Shown: positions 17,861 to 26,852 of the stretch, one piece after another
How positions within the stretch are numbered: the stretch's first letter is position 1
Layout: the number at the start of each line of letters is the position of its first letter
Assembly: GCA_014193115.1 (NCBI GenBank)
Contig: BJHQ01000013.1
Location: 83,035-147,034 of the forward strand
DNA length: 64,000 nucleotides
Direction of reading: 5' to 3'
From: Planctomycetota bacterium
GTDB lineage: Bacteria; Planctomycetota; UBA11346
The notes under the pieces: model-generated
Seen by the model: only the letters and a program-made list of their open reading frames with translations
Database searches by the model: none
Told to the model about the DNA's origin: nothing
Position numbers and translations under genes: made by a program

Positions 17861-19111
17861 ATGCTCCACTCCTTTCGTCTGCTCCTCGTTTGCCTGACCT
17901 TCCACGTCATCGGCGCTGCCGACCTGTTGATTCCGCCGCAGATCATCAAGCCACCTTTCCCTTGGAATCCCGCGACTGCGGGGCAGTCGCGGACGGTCTA
18001 TGTCCAGGCCCTTGGCGATGCGCTGACCTATCGCTGGCAACGATGTGATCCGCTGACCGGACAGTGGTCAGCGATCGCCGGCGCCACCATGAACATGTAT
18101 TCCATACCGCCGCTCCAAGCCAGTCAGCATGGCGTGAAGTATCGTTGCGTCGTCGCCAACGGCTTGGGCGAGGTCGCGAGCACGCCGGCGCTGTTCTCGG
18201 TCAGCAACAGCCGAGGGCTCACCCCACCGCTCATCACCTGGCAATCGCCGCCTCCAACCGTGATTCCACCAGCCACCGCCCAGTTCGCCGTGGCCGTGGG
18301 ATATGGCTCCAACCCGCTGTCTTTTCGCTGGCAGTCGGCGCCGGTGGGTGGCCGTTTCAGCGATGTTCCTGGTGCAACCGATCCACTCCTGTCAGTGACG
18401 GTCCCGGACCTGGCGATGAACGGTCGCCAGTATCGCTGCGTGGTCGCAAACAGTGCTGGTTCGGCGATCTCAGCGCCAACCACCTTGACCGTGTCAGCGA
18501 ATGGCCCTGCGATCTCGGGACCGGTGCTGCCCACGACGGCGACCTTCCCGCCGGTGTTCGTCAATACCTGGCCTGCGTTCATGTCGAACTCCGTTGGCCA
18601 GCTATCGATTTTGGCGGCCGATGCCTTGGCGGTTCCGGCGCCGACCTTTCGCTGGCAATTGCGCCGGCCGGGAACGACCACCTGGATCGACCTTCCCAAT
18701 GAAACCAGGAAATCCCTGGTCGGCCAACCGCTGACCAGCGCCGATCACGGCAGCGCCTGGCGCTGCATCGCCACCAATCCCTTGGGCAGCGTGACCACGG
18801 TACCGATGATGATCGCGGTCAACGATGGCGGCGGATATAAACCGCTGGTGCTCACCCAGCCGGTCGGGCGCACAACCTCGGTCGATTCAACCGTGCAATT
18901 CATCGCCTCAGCAGTGGGCTGGCCGGCCGCCCAGCACCGTTGGCAGCTTGCCGCGCCGGGTAGCAATGCATTCACCGATCTTCCCGGAGCCACCGCGCAG
19001 ACCCTCAGCCTGGTCGCCAGCGCCGACCGCAATGGCGCACGGGTGCGCTGCGTGTTCTCGAACGCCAAGGGATCCACGATCAGCGAACCGGCGACGCTGA
19101 CGATCAGGTGA
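17861..19111 (+). CDS. Secreted protein with four immunoglobulin-like domains
   Basis: 416 aa with a signal peptide (FRLLLVCLTFHVIGAADL). Four Ig-like repeats of about 95 residues follow, each with the strand-B/C Trp pattern (LTYRWQR, LSFRWQS, PTFRWQL, AQHRWQL) and the strand-F Tyr/Trp-Arg-Cys pattern (KYRCVVANGLGEV, QYRCVVANSAGSA, AWRCIATNPLGSV, RVRCVFSNAKGST). Nothing follows the last domain. Such proteins usually serve adhesion or cell-surface binding. Divergent from the membrane-tethered sigma factor. It ends three bases from the rlmH stop on the other strand. Confidence 0.8.
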   Translation: MLHSFRLLLVCLTFHVIGAADLLIPPQIIKPPFPWNPATAGQSRTVYVQALGDALTYRWQRCDPLTGQWSAIAGATMNMYSIPPLQASQHGVKYRCVVANGLGEVASTPALFSVSNSRGLTPPLITWQSPPPTVIPPATAQFAVAVGYGSNPLSFRWQSAPVGGRFSDVPGATDPLLSVTVPDLAMNGRQYRCVVANSAGSAISAPTTLTVSANGPAISGPVLPTTATFPPVFVNTWPAFMSNSVGQLSILAADALAVPAPTFRWQLRRPGTTTWIDLPNETRKSLVGQPLTSADHGSAWRCIATNPLGSVTTVPMMIAVNDGGGYKPLVLTQPVGRTTSVDSTVQFIASAVGWPAAQHRWQLAAPGSNAFTDLPGATAQTLSLVASADRNGARVRCVFSNAKGSTISEPATLTIR

Positions 19112-19113
19112 CC

Positions 19114-19536
19114 TCAGGCATGGTGGTAGCCGGTCCCGGCCCGGATGGTGGCGGCGCGGTAGAGTTGCTCCGCCACCACCAGATGGGCCAGGGCGTGGGG
19201 CAGGGTCAGGCGGCCGAGGGACCAGCGGGCGTCGGCGCTGGCCAGAGTTGGGCCGTGGTGGCCATCGGCATCGCCAACGCAGAACGCCACCGCCCCGTGA
19301 CGCATGGTCCATTCCGCCAGGCGCGCGGCCAATTCGGTGGATGAGTACTGTTCGCCGCGCTCGTCCAGCGCCACCCGCCAGCGCGCGGCCTTCGGCCACA
19401 CCGGGGCGTCGCCCTTGGCCGCGGCCTCGACCACGGTCAAGGTGCCAAAACGGCTGAAGCGCTTCACATATTCATCGCGCAGGGCGATGATCTCACGATC
19501 GCGCAGATGACCGGTTTGCAGCAGGATGCAGCGCAT
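19114..19536 (-). CDS. rlmH: 23S rRNA (pseudouridine1915-N3)-methyltransferase
   Basis: 140 aa, slightly shorter than the usual about 155. SPOUT-fold features are visible: an N-terminal strand, LDERGEQYSSTELA (the conserved LDxxG(K/E)..(S/T)S(E/Q) region), VAFCVGDADGHHGP as the knot loop, and LPHALAHLVVAEQLYRA with the terminal GTGYHH, which is highly diagnostic (typical G.PYHH). Start placed at the ATG that begins the conserved strand. It lies 34 bases downstream of an unrelated secreted-protein gene on the same strand. Confidence 0.92.
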   Translation of the reverse strand: MRCILLQTGHLRDREIIALRDEYVKRFSRFGTLTVVEAAAKGDAPVWPKAARWRVALDERGEQYSSTELAARLAEWTMRHGAVAFCVGDADGHHGPTLASADARWSLGRLTLPHALAHLVVAEQLYRAATIRAGTGYHHA

Positions 19537-19570
19537 GTGACGTGGTTCAGACTCGCGGCAGGACGGCGCC

Positions 19571-20815
19571 TCAGCGCGGTCCGGGCTCTGTCGTCGGCAG
19601 AGGCGGCAGAACCTTGTCCTTGAGCTTGTAAGTATTGTGCAGGTCGAGCCAGGCGGCGGCCAGATTGCGGTCGGCGATCCACATGAAGTCCTTCCAACGT
19701 TCGCGGGGAACGGCGCTGGCCGGACGGATAAGTTCACCGACGGGGATGATGCCCTGCTGCGGATCGTAGACCGGGGTGGCTTCCTCAGGCCAGGGAATTT
19801 TCAGGTGCTCGCCTTTATCGTTGGTGCGGAAGGCGAACCATTTCAGTCCCAGCAGCTCTTCGGGTGCACGGGGATGGATGAGCCAGCCGCTGGCCGGGTC
19901 GACGGCTCGCAGGGTGGGCGGCGCGCCCTGGGGGTACTGGTCCGGAGCCAGCCGCAGTTTCACGGAGGTGTCAATGAATTGGGCCAGGTAGTCCCACACC
20001 CGTTGGCAGCGGGCCAGCTTCGGCACGCCAGGCATCCTTTGCGGCATGGCATGCTGAAACGTTGGATACAGGTAATAATCAGGATAGTAGCCGTGATCGA
20101 CCCCGAAGATCACCGCCTGGTGGCAGAGCCACCGGGTGTTGGCGTGGTAGTTCAGCAGATCCGGCCGCACACTACGGTACCAGGTGCCGTCCCACTCGCT
20201 CAGGCCGTTGACCGAGCAGTGCAGGATCGAGGCGTCGGTGGCCTTGGACCAGGCCGCCATGGGCCAGGGCGGGACTTCACCATGATAGGTGATGGTGCAC
20301 ACCACCCGCTCCGGGAACTTCCACGCGGTGCGGTACGGGAAACGACCGCGCGAGGATTTTCCCACGGGGATCCACGGTGCCCAGCGGAAGTCATCGATCC
20401 CGGTGGCCTTGGCGGCGAGGTCCAGGGTGGCGGCGAAGGCCGGTTCAGCGAGGGGCGGATCCTGGTCGACGAACTCGATCACCTTGCCGCTGAACTGGGC
20501 GAGATAGAGGATGCCGATGCCCTGGCGCTGGGCGACTTCGCGGATGGCGGGGTGCTCGGCCATTCGGAAGAGATCCGAGTTGTTGGGCACGAGCATCACT
20601 GCCCGCAGGCGGGTGGCCTGGGCAGGCGACCAATACCACAGGTGTGGCTCCCCCGCCGGCGGCGGCTTCTTCTCGCCCCACGAGGCCACCAGCTCATCGC
20701 TGTAACGCAGGTTCCCAGTCCACAGCGCGGGATCCGGCTGTGGATCGCCAGCGGTCAGGAAGCCCAGGGCGGCGGCCGCGGTCAGGATCCCGGCGGTCAG
20801 GTGCGGAAGGTGCAT
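19571..20815 (-). CDS. Uncharacterised secreted protein, alpha/beta-hydrolase-like
   Basis: 414 aa with a signal peptide (ILTAAAALGFLTAGD). The stretch RLRAVMLVPNNSDLFRMAEH and IGILYLAQF resemble the first strands and oxyanion loop of esterase-like alpha/beta hydrolases, but no G-x-S-x-G nucleophile motif is visible, so catalytic activity is uncertain. Later parts are rich in Trp, Tyr and Pro (DHGYYPDYYLYPTFQ), which suits carbohydrate contact. Followed by rlmH on the same strand. Function not assigned. Confidence 0.6.
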   Translation of the reverse strand: MHLPHLTAGILTAAAALGFLTAGDPQPDPALWTGNLRYSDELVASWGEKKPPPAGEPHLWYWSPAQATRLRAVMLVPNNSDLFRMAEHPAIREVAQRQGIGILYLAQFSGKVIEFVDQDPPLAEPAFAATLDLAAKATGIDDFRWAPWIPVGKSSRGRFPYRTAWKFPERVVCTITYHGEVPPWPMAAWSKATDASILHCSVNGLSEWDGTWYRSVRPDLLNYHANTRWLCHQAVIFGVDHGYYPDYYLYPTFQHAMPQRMPGVPKLARCQRVWDYLAQFIDTSVKLRLAPDQYPQGAPPTLRAVDPASGWLIHPRAPEELLGLKWFAFRTNDKGEHLKIPWPEEATPVYDPQQGIIPVGELIRPASAVPRERWKDFMWIADRNLAAAWLDLHNTYKLKDKVLPPLPTTEPGPR

Positions 20816-21253
20816 GGGCGATTTCCTAACGGTGCCAGACGCCCGCGCTACGGCCCGATCAGAAAATCTGGCCTGCGCCGACGTTTCGGAGCGGCGATGC
20901 CCTCATCGCCGGCGCGACGCAGGTTCCGATGGAAGCCTGGTCAAACCGTGGCCGCTGGTTTGGGCGTAAGGAGGGAAATCCTGCGCGAGCCCTTATGCGC
21001 GTGGCGCGGAATTCCGCGATTGATTGATTTGCAATTCTGTACGCGTGGTATCACTGGAATTCTCCGAAAAATTACTGAAAAAATGGTCGAAATCTCAACC
21101 TGTTGTCCGCCGCAAAGCCAGCGCAGGAGTCCAGCGCAAAGCCTGCGCTGGTTCCATGGCCATCGCCATCAGTCTGGACCAGACCCTAAGCGGAGATGTT
21201 GGACCACCGGTCGGCCGCGCTGGCCCGTTTCCCAAGCCGCGGCATGCTCGGGC
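20816..21253. other. Intergenic region with a 10-bp perfect inverted repeat
   Basis: About 440 bases between divergent genes. The middle is AT-rich (around 21020-21100) and may hold promoters. CCAGCGCAGG at 21118 and CCTGCGCTGG at 21142 form a perfect 10-bp stem with a 14-base loop that itself repeats CCAGCGC. No gene is evident. Confidence 0.45.
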
Positions 21254-21676
21254 ATGCATCTGCTCACCCGCCGGTTCTCGTTCAGCTCCAGCCATCGCCT
21301 GCAATCGATCGCGATGGACGCCAACGGCAACACCTGCGCCTATGGCCTGTGCGAGAATATCCACGGCCACAACTACCGGTTGGAAGTGACCGTCTCTGGC
21401 GCGGTCGATCCGGCCACCGGGTTCTTCTGCAATGTCATGGATTTGTCGGCCATCGTCCGTGAAACGGTGGTCGATCCCTGCGACCATCGCTATCTGAACG
21501 ATCTGCCGATGTTCCAAGGCGTCGTGACGACCATGGAGAACCTCGCCAGCCGGATCTGGCAGGTCATCGAAGAACCGTTGTCGGCCCGCGGGATGCGTCT
21601 GGTCGAGGTGCTGGTGGGCGAGACCGACGAACACTGGGTGCGCCTGCGCCGGCCGCCTGCTGCTGATGGGCTGTGA
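21254..21676 (+). CDS. 6-pyruvoyl-tetrahydropterin synthase / QueD family enzyme
   Basis: 140 aa, the family's normal length. Zinc ligands are visible as FSSSHRL and the pair in CENIHGHNY, where Cys is the candidate catalytic residue; CDHRYLND and VLVGETDEHWVRL supply the conserved His/Asp and the pterin-binding Glu region. The CxxxHGHNY spacing fits both 6-carboxytetrahydropterin synthase (queuosine pathway) and PTP synthase, and no other pathway gene is nearby to decide. The preceding open frame is not coding; the ATG at 21254 begins the conserved strand. Confidence 0.85.
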   Translation: MHLLTRRFSFSSSHRLQSIAMDANGNTCAYGLCENIHGHNYRLEVTVSGAVDPATGFFCNVMDLSAIVRETVVDPCDHRYLNDLPMFQGVVTTMENLASRIWQVIEEPLSARGMRLVEVLVGETDEHWVRLRRPPAADGL

Positions 21677-21860
21677 CATCGAACCGACTGTCCAGTGCAG
21701 CCCGATGCCTGATCCTCAATCAGGCAGATGAACCGCCATGGCGCCAAAAAGCCAAGGAAAAACGGAGGATATTTTGCGCTGTCCGGTAGGCCCAGCCGGG
21801 TGCGGGTGGATCTTCTCCACCGCTTGGCGCTTTAGGTGGCACCCAACCGCGTTTTCGGGA

Positions 21861-22610
21861 TCAAGGCTTTCCAGCTGATTCTTTGATCTGGGCGATGACC
21901 GCCTCGGCAAAGCGCTTGCCGATCAGGGCTGTCCCATCGCTATCGTAATGGACGTCGGCGTTTGGTCCGGTGATGCTGGCTTTCTTCTGCTCGTCGGTCT
22001 TTCCGCTTGAGGTATCGTCAGTGTCGATCCAGCGGCTGCGGGGCAGGCGCTCGGCGACAGCGACTTGAGCCGCTCGTACAGCCTCCCACGCCTTGAGTTG
22101 ACGAGAGGCCCCGTGATCGCTGATCCGGGCGATGACGGTGAACAGATCGTCCCGAGCCAGATCCTTGCGCAAGGTCGTGATCAGGCTTTCTAGCTCTTTT
22201 TCGTAATAGGGCTGGGTGATGGTGGGATTGCGTCCCTCGGTCTCACCTTGCAGCCACAGGAAATGGAGCGTGTCAGGCCGGCGGCCGGCCAGCGCCTTGG
22301 TCACCGCTGCAATCAGGCTGTCATGGTAGGTTCCGGCGACGACCGAGCCGATGGTCTTTCCGGCGTCTTCGGGCAGTTTCGACCAGCACAGGATGGGCAT
22401 GCCGCCGACGGCGAATTTGGCCACGACGATCTCATCCTGGGGGAAAGCCGCCTGGATCGGCGGCACGACGGTCTTCGGAACATCGATGCCGCCCATGTTG
22501 GATTGTCCGGAGCAGATCAGCAGGTGCAGCGTCTTCTGGGCTGCTGGTGCACCGTCAGCGCACCAGGCGCTGACGATGAGCAGGCAGATCAGGATCATTG
22601 GTCGGGTCAT
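21861..22610 (-). CDS. Secreted SASA/DUF303-type carbohydrate esterase, intact copy
   Basis: 249 aa with a signal peptide (ILICLLIVSAWCADGAPA). SGNH-like motifs: LLICSGQSNMGG carries the nucleophile Ser, LHFLWLQGETEGRNP carries the block with conserved Gln-Gly-Glu, and the C-terminal DVHYDSDGTALIGKRF holds the catalytic Asp-His pair. This family removes acetyl groups from glycans (CE6 and sialate-O-acetylesterase relatives). Nearly identical in layout to the gene at 22907, with which it arose by tandem duplication. On the same strand as the beta-helix protein and the AraC regulator upstream. Confidence 0.85.
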   Translation of the reverse strand: MTRPMILICLLIVSAWCADGAPAAQKTLHLLICSGQSNMGGIDVPKTVVPPIQAAFPQDEIVVAKFAVGGMPILCWSKLPEDAGKTIGSVVAGTYHDSLIAAVTKALAGRRPDTLHFLWLQGETEGRNPTITQPYYEKELESLITTLRKDLARDDLFTVIARISDHGASRQLKAWEAVRAAQVAVAERLPRSRWIDTDDTSSGKTDEQKKASITGPNADVHYDSDGTALIGKRFAEAVIAQIKESAGKP

Positions 22611-22698
22611 CACGGGGCTCCATTGGATTGAGTCAATGATACCCCGGAATGTGAGGAAATATTGCGCCAGAGCAGGCTCATTTTGCGGCGCAAGCTGC

Positions 22699-22743
22699 TC
22701 AGTGCAGCGGCAGGTTCAAAATCACGCTTTCGCCGGCAATCTG
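22699..22743 (-). pseudogene. 3'-end remnant of a duplicated beta-helix gene
   Basis: The minus strand reads QIAGESVILNLPLH and a stop, matching the last residues of the intact beta-helix protein at 23784 (NAGESVTLNLPLR). The sequence after the stop, with GAGCCTGCTC, is also shared by both copies as the upstream region of the two esterase genes. This fixes the unit of the tandem duplication: end of beta-helix gene plus esterase gene. Confidence 0.7.
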
Positions 22744-22906
22744 TGAGATCTTCCTATCGTTTTTAGGATCTGATGGTTACGTGCCGCACCGGCGCTTGGA
22801 TTCGGTGACAGCACGCGACTGTCACGCGAAGCGATGGTCTGGCCCACATCCCTAGTGCGTGAACGCAAGACGGCGGGCCCCGCTGCGGCACAGCCTGGCG
22901 GGCCAA
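22744..22906. other. Duplication junction between the two esterase genes
   Basis: Non-coding stretch from the end of the homologous beta-helix tail to the stop of the second esterase gene. It contains GCGACTGTCACGCG-type short repeats but no gene. The breakpoint of the tandem duplication should lie here. Confidence 0.35.
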
Positions 22907-23617
22907 TCAGGGTTTCGCTGGGGCAGCGGCCTCTTTCAGTTGGGCGATGACCGCTTCGGCGAAGCGCTTGCCGATCAGGGCCATCCCTTCGCCATTATAA
23001 TGGATACCGGCGTTCGGTCCGGTGATGTCGGCTTTATTCTCCTCGTCGTTCTTCCCGCTGGTGGCATCGTCAGTGTCGATCCAGCGGCTGCGCGGCAGGC
23101 GCTCGGCGACGGCGACTTGAGCCGCGCGAACGGCTTCCCACGCCTTGAGTTGCCGTGATGCCCCCCAATCGCTGATCCGGGCGATGACGGCAAACAGATC
23201 GTCGCGAGCCAGATCTTTGCGTAACGTCGTGATCAGGCTTTCCAGCTCCCTTTCGTAATAGGCCTGGATGATGGTCGGATTGCGCCCCTCGGTCTCGCCT
23301 TGCAGCCACAGAAAGTGAATGGTGTCAGGCCGGCGGCCGGCCAGTGTTTTGGCCACCGCCGCAATCATGCCGTCATAGTAGGTGCCAGCCACGACATTGT
23401 TATAGGTCTTGCCGGCGGCTTCGGGCAGTTTCGACCAGGTCAGGATGGGCATACCGCCCTGATGGAATTTCACCACGACGATCTCGTCCAGAGGGAAGGC
23501 CGCCTGGATCGGTTGCGCGACGGTTTTCGGCACATCGAGCCCGCCCATGTTGGACTGGCCGGAGCAGATCAGCAAGTGGAGCGGTTTCTGGGCTTTTCTG
23601 GGCTGCTGGTGCGCCAT
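22907..23617 (-). CDS. SASA/DUF303-type esterase, second copy, export signal frameshifted
   Basis: The catalytic part (236 aa from an internal ATG) keeps LLICSGQSNMGG, LHFLWLQGETEGRNP-like HFLWLQGETEGRNP and GIHYNGEGMALIGKRF, so it could still fold. The original start is the ATG at 23672, which opens a signal peptide MTRPTILLCLLIIGAWCADG. A 10-bp tandem duplication at 23585-23604 throws that signal out of frame with the enzyme. If translated from the internal ATG, the product would stay in the cytoplasm. Deleting one 10-bp repeat restores the same reading as the neighbouring intact copy. It could therefore be a recent pseudogene, a phase-variable gene or a sequencing error. Confidence 0.75.
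   Translation of the reverse strand: MAHQQPRKAQKPLHLLICSGQSNMGGLDVPKTVAQPIQAAFPLDEIVVVKFHQGGMPILTWSKLPEAAGKTYNNVVAGTYYDGMIAAVAKTLAGRRPDTIHFLWLQGETEGRNPTIIQAYYERELESLITTLRKDLARDDLFAVIARISDWGASRQLKAWEAVRAAQVAVAERLPRSRWIDTDDATSGKNDEENKADITGPNAGIHYNGEGMALIGKRFAEAVIAQLKEAAAPAKP
23585..23604. repeat. 10-bp tandem duplication causing a frameshift
   Basis: TTTCTGGGCT occurs twice in a row (23585-23594 and 23595-23604). The intact paralogue has only one equivalent copy at the matching place. Confidence 0.9.
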
Positions 23618-23783
23618 CGGCGCACCAGGCGCCGATGATGAGCAGGCAGAGCAGGATCGTTGGTCGGGTCATGACTGGGTTTCTCAGGATTCAGCCGATG
23701 ATACCCCGAGAGCGCTAGAATTATTGCGCCGGAGCAGGCTCATTTTGCGGCGCAAGCCGCTCAGCGCAGCGGCAGGTTCCAGC

Positions 23784-25640
23784 TCAGCGCAGCGGCAGAT
23801 TTAACGTCACGCTTTCGCCAGCGTTCAGCTTGGCCCAGACCGCGGCTGGAATCGGACCCGGTGCATCGTAGCCCAGCGCCGCCGCATTGGTTGCCTGGGC
23901 TGCCGAGACCTGTTGCGGTTCCTTGAGCTTCAGCGTGATCGTGGCGGCATCGACATCGCAGGTGATGGTCAATGGCGCGGTCACGGCACCTTTGTCGAAC
24001 CCGACCAGTCGCTGCCAGAAATCGAGGTTCACCAGGGCTTCGCGACCGGGTTCCTCCAGGCAGAATCCGCCTTGGCCTTTTCCGGCATACAGATTGCGGT
24101 CGCACTGGTTGTCGTTGCGCCGGGCCAGGTAGATGAGTTTCCCGGTCAGAGCGATATTGCCCTGGATCACCGCGCCGGTGCACAAGGCGGTGTGGCCGTC
24201 GACCAGGCGGTTCTTCTGGGCGATATGGTGGGCGATGGCGTAATGCCCGACCTTGCCGATCAGGTTGTGGGCAATGCCGGTGCTTTCGCTGATGTCGCTG
24301 CTGATCCCGTTGCCACCGCTGAAACCATCCTTGGGCGGAGTGTTCCCCGGCGGATCGCGCATGTCCCAGACCACGTTGCCATCGACCAGGTTGCCCTCGG
24401 GGTTGGCCTCGATGTAGACCGCGGCGAGCAGGGTCTCGATGTCGAGCATGGCATTGCGCGTGACCCGGCAATTGGCGCACTGGTAGTCGAGCCACACGCC
24501 GCAAGCGGAACGCACGTGGCGAATCAGATTGCGCCGGATCACCGTGTTGCGTGCGAAGTGGAATTTGATGGCGGCTGCCTCGAAGCAGCGCTCGGCGCCG
24601 AGGGTGCCAATGCGCTCGAACAGGTTGTCCTCGATCAGACTGTTCGACACGCCATTGGTACCGAAGACGCCGGCTGTGCCGAGATCCTGCAAACGGTTGC
24701 GCCTGACGATGTGGCCTCCGGATGCGTCTGTGCCCTTGGGCCACCCGCCGCCGATGTCGATGCCGACCGTGTTGACCTGGCGGATGGTGTTGTCCTCCAG
24801 GATCCAGTGGTGGCCGCCGCCAGTGCCGAGGGCTCCGCGATGCGGCTGGGGGATGCCATTGGCGGCGTGTTCGCAGATCAGCCCGGCGACCCGGATGTAC
24901 CCCAGACCCGGCACCACCGGGGCGAAGCACTGCTCGCGGACCCAGGCTTCGACCACCCGGTCGCCGAGCTTTCCGTCGAGGAGCACCGAGATCTTTCGCG
25001 AGCGGTCCTGGACCGAATACCACGGTTTTGCTGTGGTGTCGCTGGAACGTGGGTTATGGACCAGACGTTGGCCGTTGAGCGAGATGACACCGCGTGGTGC
25101 CAGCACCCGATTGCGTTCGTCTTCTCCAGCGCTCCAGAAGGGGAACCACCCGCCTGGCCCGAAATTGGTGGCGGCGAAGGGATCGTAGCCGGCGAACCAG
25201 GTTTCGGGCAGCGATACTTCCCACCGTTCGTGCTCTGCATCCGGTTTGCTGGTCACGGTCCGCTGTTGTGGCGTGACGATCTCGGAGGCGCTGATGATGA
25301 CGATCTCGCCCGGCGCCGCTCGGTACCGGATCATCGCGGATGGACCGCTGCCGCCCCGGGCGGGCCGCACCCACTCGCGGTAGGTACCCGCGTGGATGAC
25401 GGCCTCCTCACCTGGTTGGAGCACCGCGGCAGCGGCGGATATGGTCGCAAACGGCCGGTCGGCACTGCCTGGGCCGCGGTCATCCGCCGCCGGATGGTCC
25501 TTGGCGACATGATAGGTTTTGGAATAGGCGGTGCTGTCGTCCCAGAACGTGAACACCGAGCCATCGGCCAATACGACAGGGGATTCGGTAGCGGCTGGTG
25601 CAGTGGACATGGCGATCAGGGCGAGAACGGTGAGGAGCAT
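23784..25640 (-). CDS. Secreted right-handed beta-helix protein
   Basis: About 618 aa with a signal peptide (LLTVLALIAMSTAPA). The N-terminal part includes the DUF1565-like opening, with RPFATISAAAAVLQPGEEAVIHAGTY, followed by many short coils such as NTIRQVNTVGIDIGGG, RNRLQDLGTAGVFG, NSLIEDNLFERIG, NTVIRRNLIRHVRSACGVWL and GNVVWDMRD, typical of pectate-lyase-like solenoids. The fold is secure; the activity is not, since lyases, glycosidases and epimerases share it. Upstream on the same strand is an AraC/XylR-like regulator, and downstream are two esterases, which supports a role in cleaving an acetylated polysaccharide. Confidence 0.85.
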   Translation of the reverse strand: MLLTVLALIAMSTAPAATESPVVLADGSVFTFWDDSTAYSKTYHVAKDHPAADDRGPGSADRPFATISAAAAVLQPGEEAVIHAGTYREWVRPARGGSGPSAMIRYRAAPGEIVIISASEIVTPQQRTVTSKPDAEHERWEVSLPETWFAGYDPFAATNFGPGGWFPFWSAGEDERNRVLAPRGVISLNGQRLVHNPRSSDTTAKPWYSVQDRSRKISVLLDGKLGDRVVEAWVREQCFAPVVPGLGYIRVAGLICEHAANGIPQPHRGALGTGGGHHWILEDNTIRQVNTVGIDIGGGWPKGTDASGGHIVRRNRLQDLGTAGVFGTNGVSNSLIEDNLFERIGTLGAERCFEAAAIKFHFARNTVIRRNLIRHVRSACGVWLDYQCANCRVTRNAMLDIETLLAAVYIEANPEGNLVDGNVVWDMRDPPGNTPPKDGFSGGNGISSDISESTGIAHNLIGKVGHYAIAHHIAQKNRLVDGHTALCTGAVIQGNIALTGKLIYLARRNDNQCDRNLYAGKGQGGFCLEEPGREALVNLDFWQRLVGFDKGAVTAPLTITCDVDAATITLKLKEPQQVSAAQATNAAALGYDAPGPIPAAVWAKLNAGESVTLNLPLR

Positions 25641-25692
25641 AGGGGTGCGGCGACGATGGTTGGAGTCTGTGCTACCGAAAGCCAAGCGCCGG

Positions 25693-26640
25693 TTACGAAC
25701 CGCCGCGGGCCCGGCGCAATTGGCCCGGAGTGCAGCCAGCGAACCGGCGGAACGCGGCGGTCAGGCGATCGGCCTCGGCGAAGCCCACCGCCTGGGCGAT
25801 GTCGGCGATGCGCAGATCGCTGTCGAGCAGCAGCGCTCTGGCACGCTCGACCCGAATGCGGTGGATTTCTGCCAAAGGGCTGCGGCCAAGGTGTTCGGCG
25901 CACAGCCGTTGCAGATGCCGGGAGCTGATCCCGACCGCGTCGGCAACCTCTTCGACGGCAAGATTCCTGGCGTAATGCTGCTCGATCCAAGCGATGGCGA
26001 TGGCCAGCCGATTGGCATCGGACGCCTGGGCAGCGGTGGTGAAGGCCGGCGTCGAAGCCGGGGACACCAGACGGCGCGGCACCGTGGCGGCGGGATCAGC
26101 GGCGAGGCGCTGGCAGGCCGCGACGACCGCATCGGCCATGCCGGCCGGATCCGGGCCGAACACTGCCATATCGCCGGTGGGTGGCAGCAGCGAGTCCTCA
26201 TGGTGGATGGCTACGACCGGCCGGCCGGCTGGGTCGACCGGCTGGGTGTCGCCGATCACCAACGCCTGGGCCGAGGTGTCCTCGACCAGTGCCAGACCCA
26301 AGGCGCAGGCGGTGATGCTCAGCCCGCGGAAGATGGGCAACGGCAGACCACGGACCGCGATCTGCCGCGCGCCCAGGCTGCGCAGATGGCGGACCGCCTG
26401 GGAGCCCAAAGCCAGCGGGTCGCTCGCCACCACCGCCCGCCCGGGTCCACCCGGACCGGCACTGGTGCCAACCAGCACCACCGGACCGCTTCCCGCCCAA
26501 GCCGCTGATCTGGCGGCCGGCACCACCGTCACCGCGGCGGCGGATTCGACGACCGTGATTCCGCTGCTGTCCAGATGGATGCGGAGCCTTTGCCAGAACG
26601 GGTGGCGGCCGGCCACCACAGCAACCTGAAGGCGCGCCAT
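25693..26640 (-). CDS. AraC/XylR-like transcriptional regulator
   Basis: 315 aa. Residues 1-190 look like a reduced LacI-type ligand-binding domain, with GARQIAVRGLPLP and related strands as in XylR proteins, although shorter than usual. The C-terminal part has two HTH motifs: VEEVADAVGISSRHLQRLC and IADIAQAVGFAEADRLTAAF followed by FRRFAGCTPGQLRR. The gene precedes the beta-helix and esterase genes on the same strand with about 50 bases between, so it likely controls that polysaccharide locus. Confidence 0.85.
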   Translation of the reverse strand: MARLQVAVVAGRHPFWQRLRIHLDSSGITVVESAAAVTVVPAARSAAWAGSGPVVLVGTSAGPGGPGRAVVASDPLALGSQAVRHLRSLGARQIAVRGLPLPIFRGLSITACALGLALVEDTSAQALVIGDTQPVDPAGRPVVAIHHEDSLLPPTGDMAVFGPDPAGMADAVVAACQRLAADPAATVPRRLVSPASTPAFTTAAQASDANRLAIAIAWIEQHYARNLAVEEVADAVGISSRHLQRLCAEHLGRSPLAEIHRIRVERARALLLDSDLRIADIAQAVGFAEADRLTAAFRRFAGCTPGQLRRARGGS

Positions 26641-26852
26641 GGTTGCAAAGGTAACGCGACCATCCTCGATACCCAGCCCCGGGCCGTGGCCCCGAGCAGA
26701 ACCGTTGCATCCGCAGCTGACGAAGTCAGTTCGGTTGAGCCGTCATCTGGAAAACACGGATCCTGCCCCTGGATGTTCGGAGTTCAGCGCACCGCCACCG
26801 CCAGCTCACCAGCCACTGGCATGGGCACGGTCTGCTCGCCGCTATCTGGATT

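Noticed and set aside
19637..21253. Upstream part of a 679-codon frame that ends in the PTPS/QueD enzyme
   Set aside because: It is antisense to the secreted protein at 19571 and has no protein features; only the last 140 codons are the real gene.
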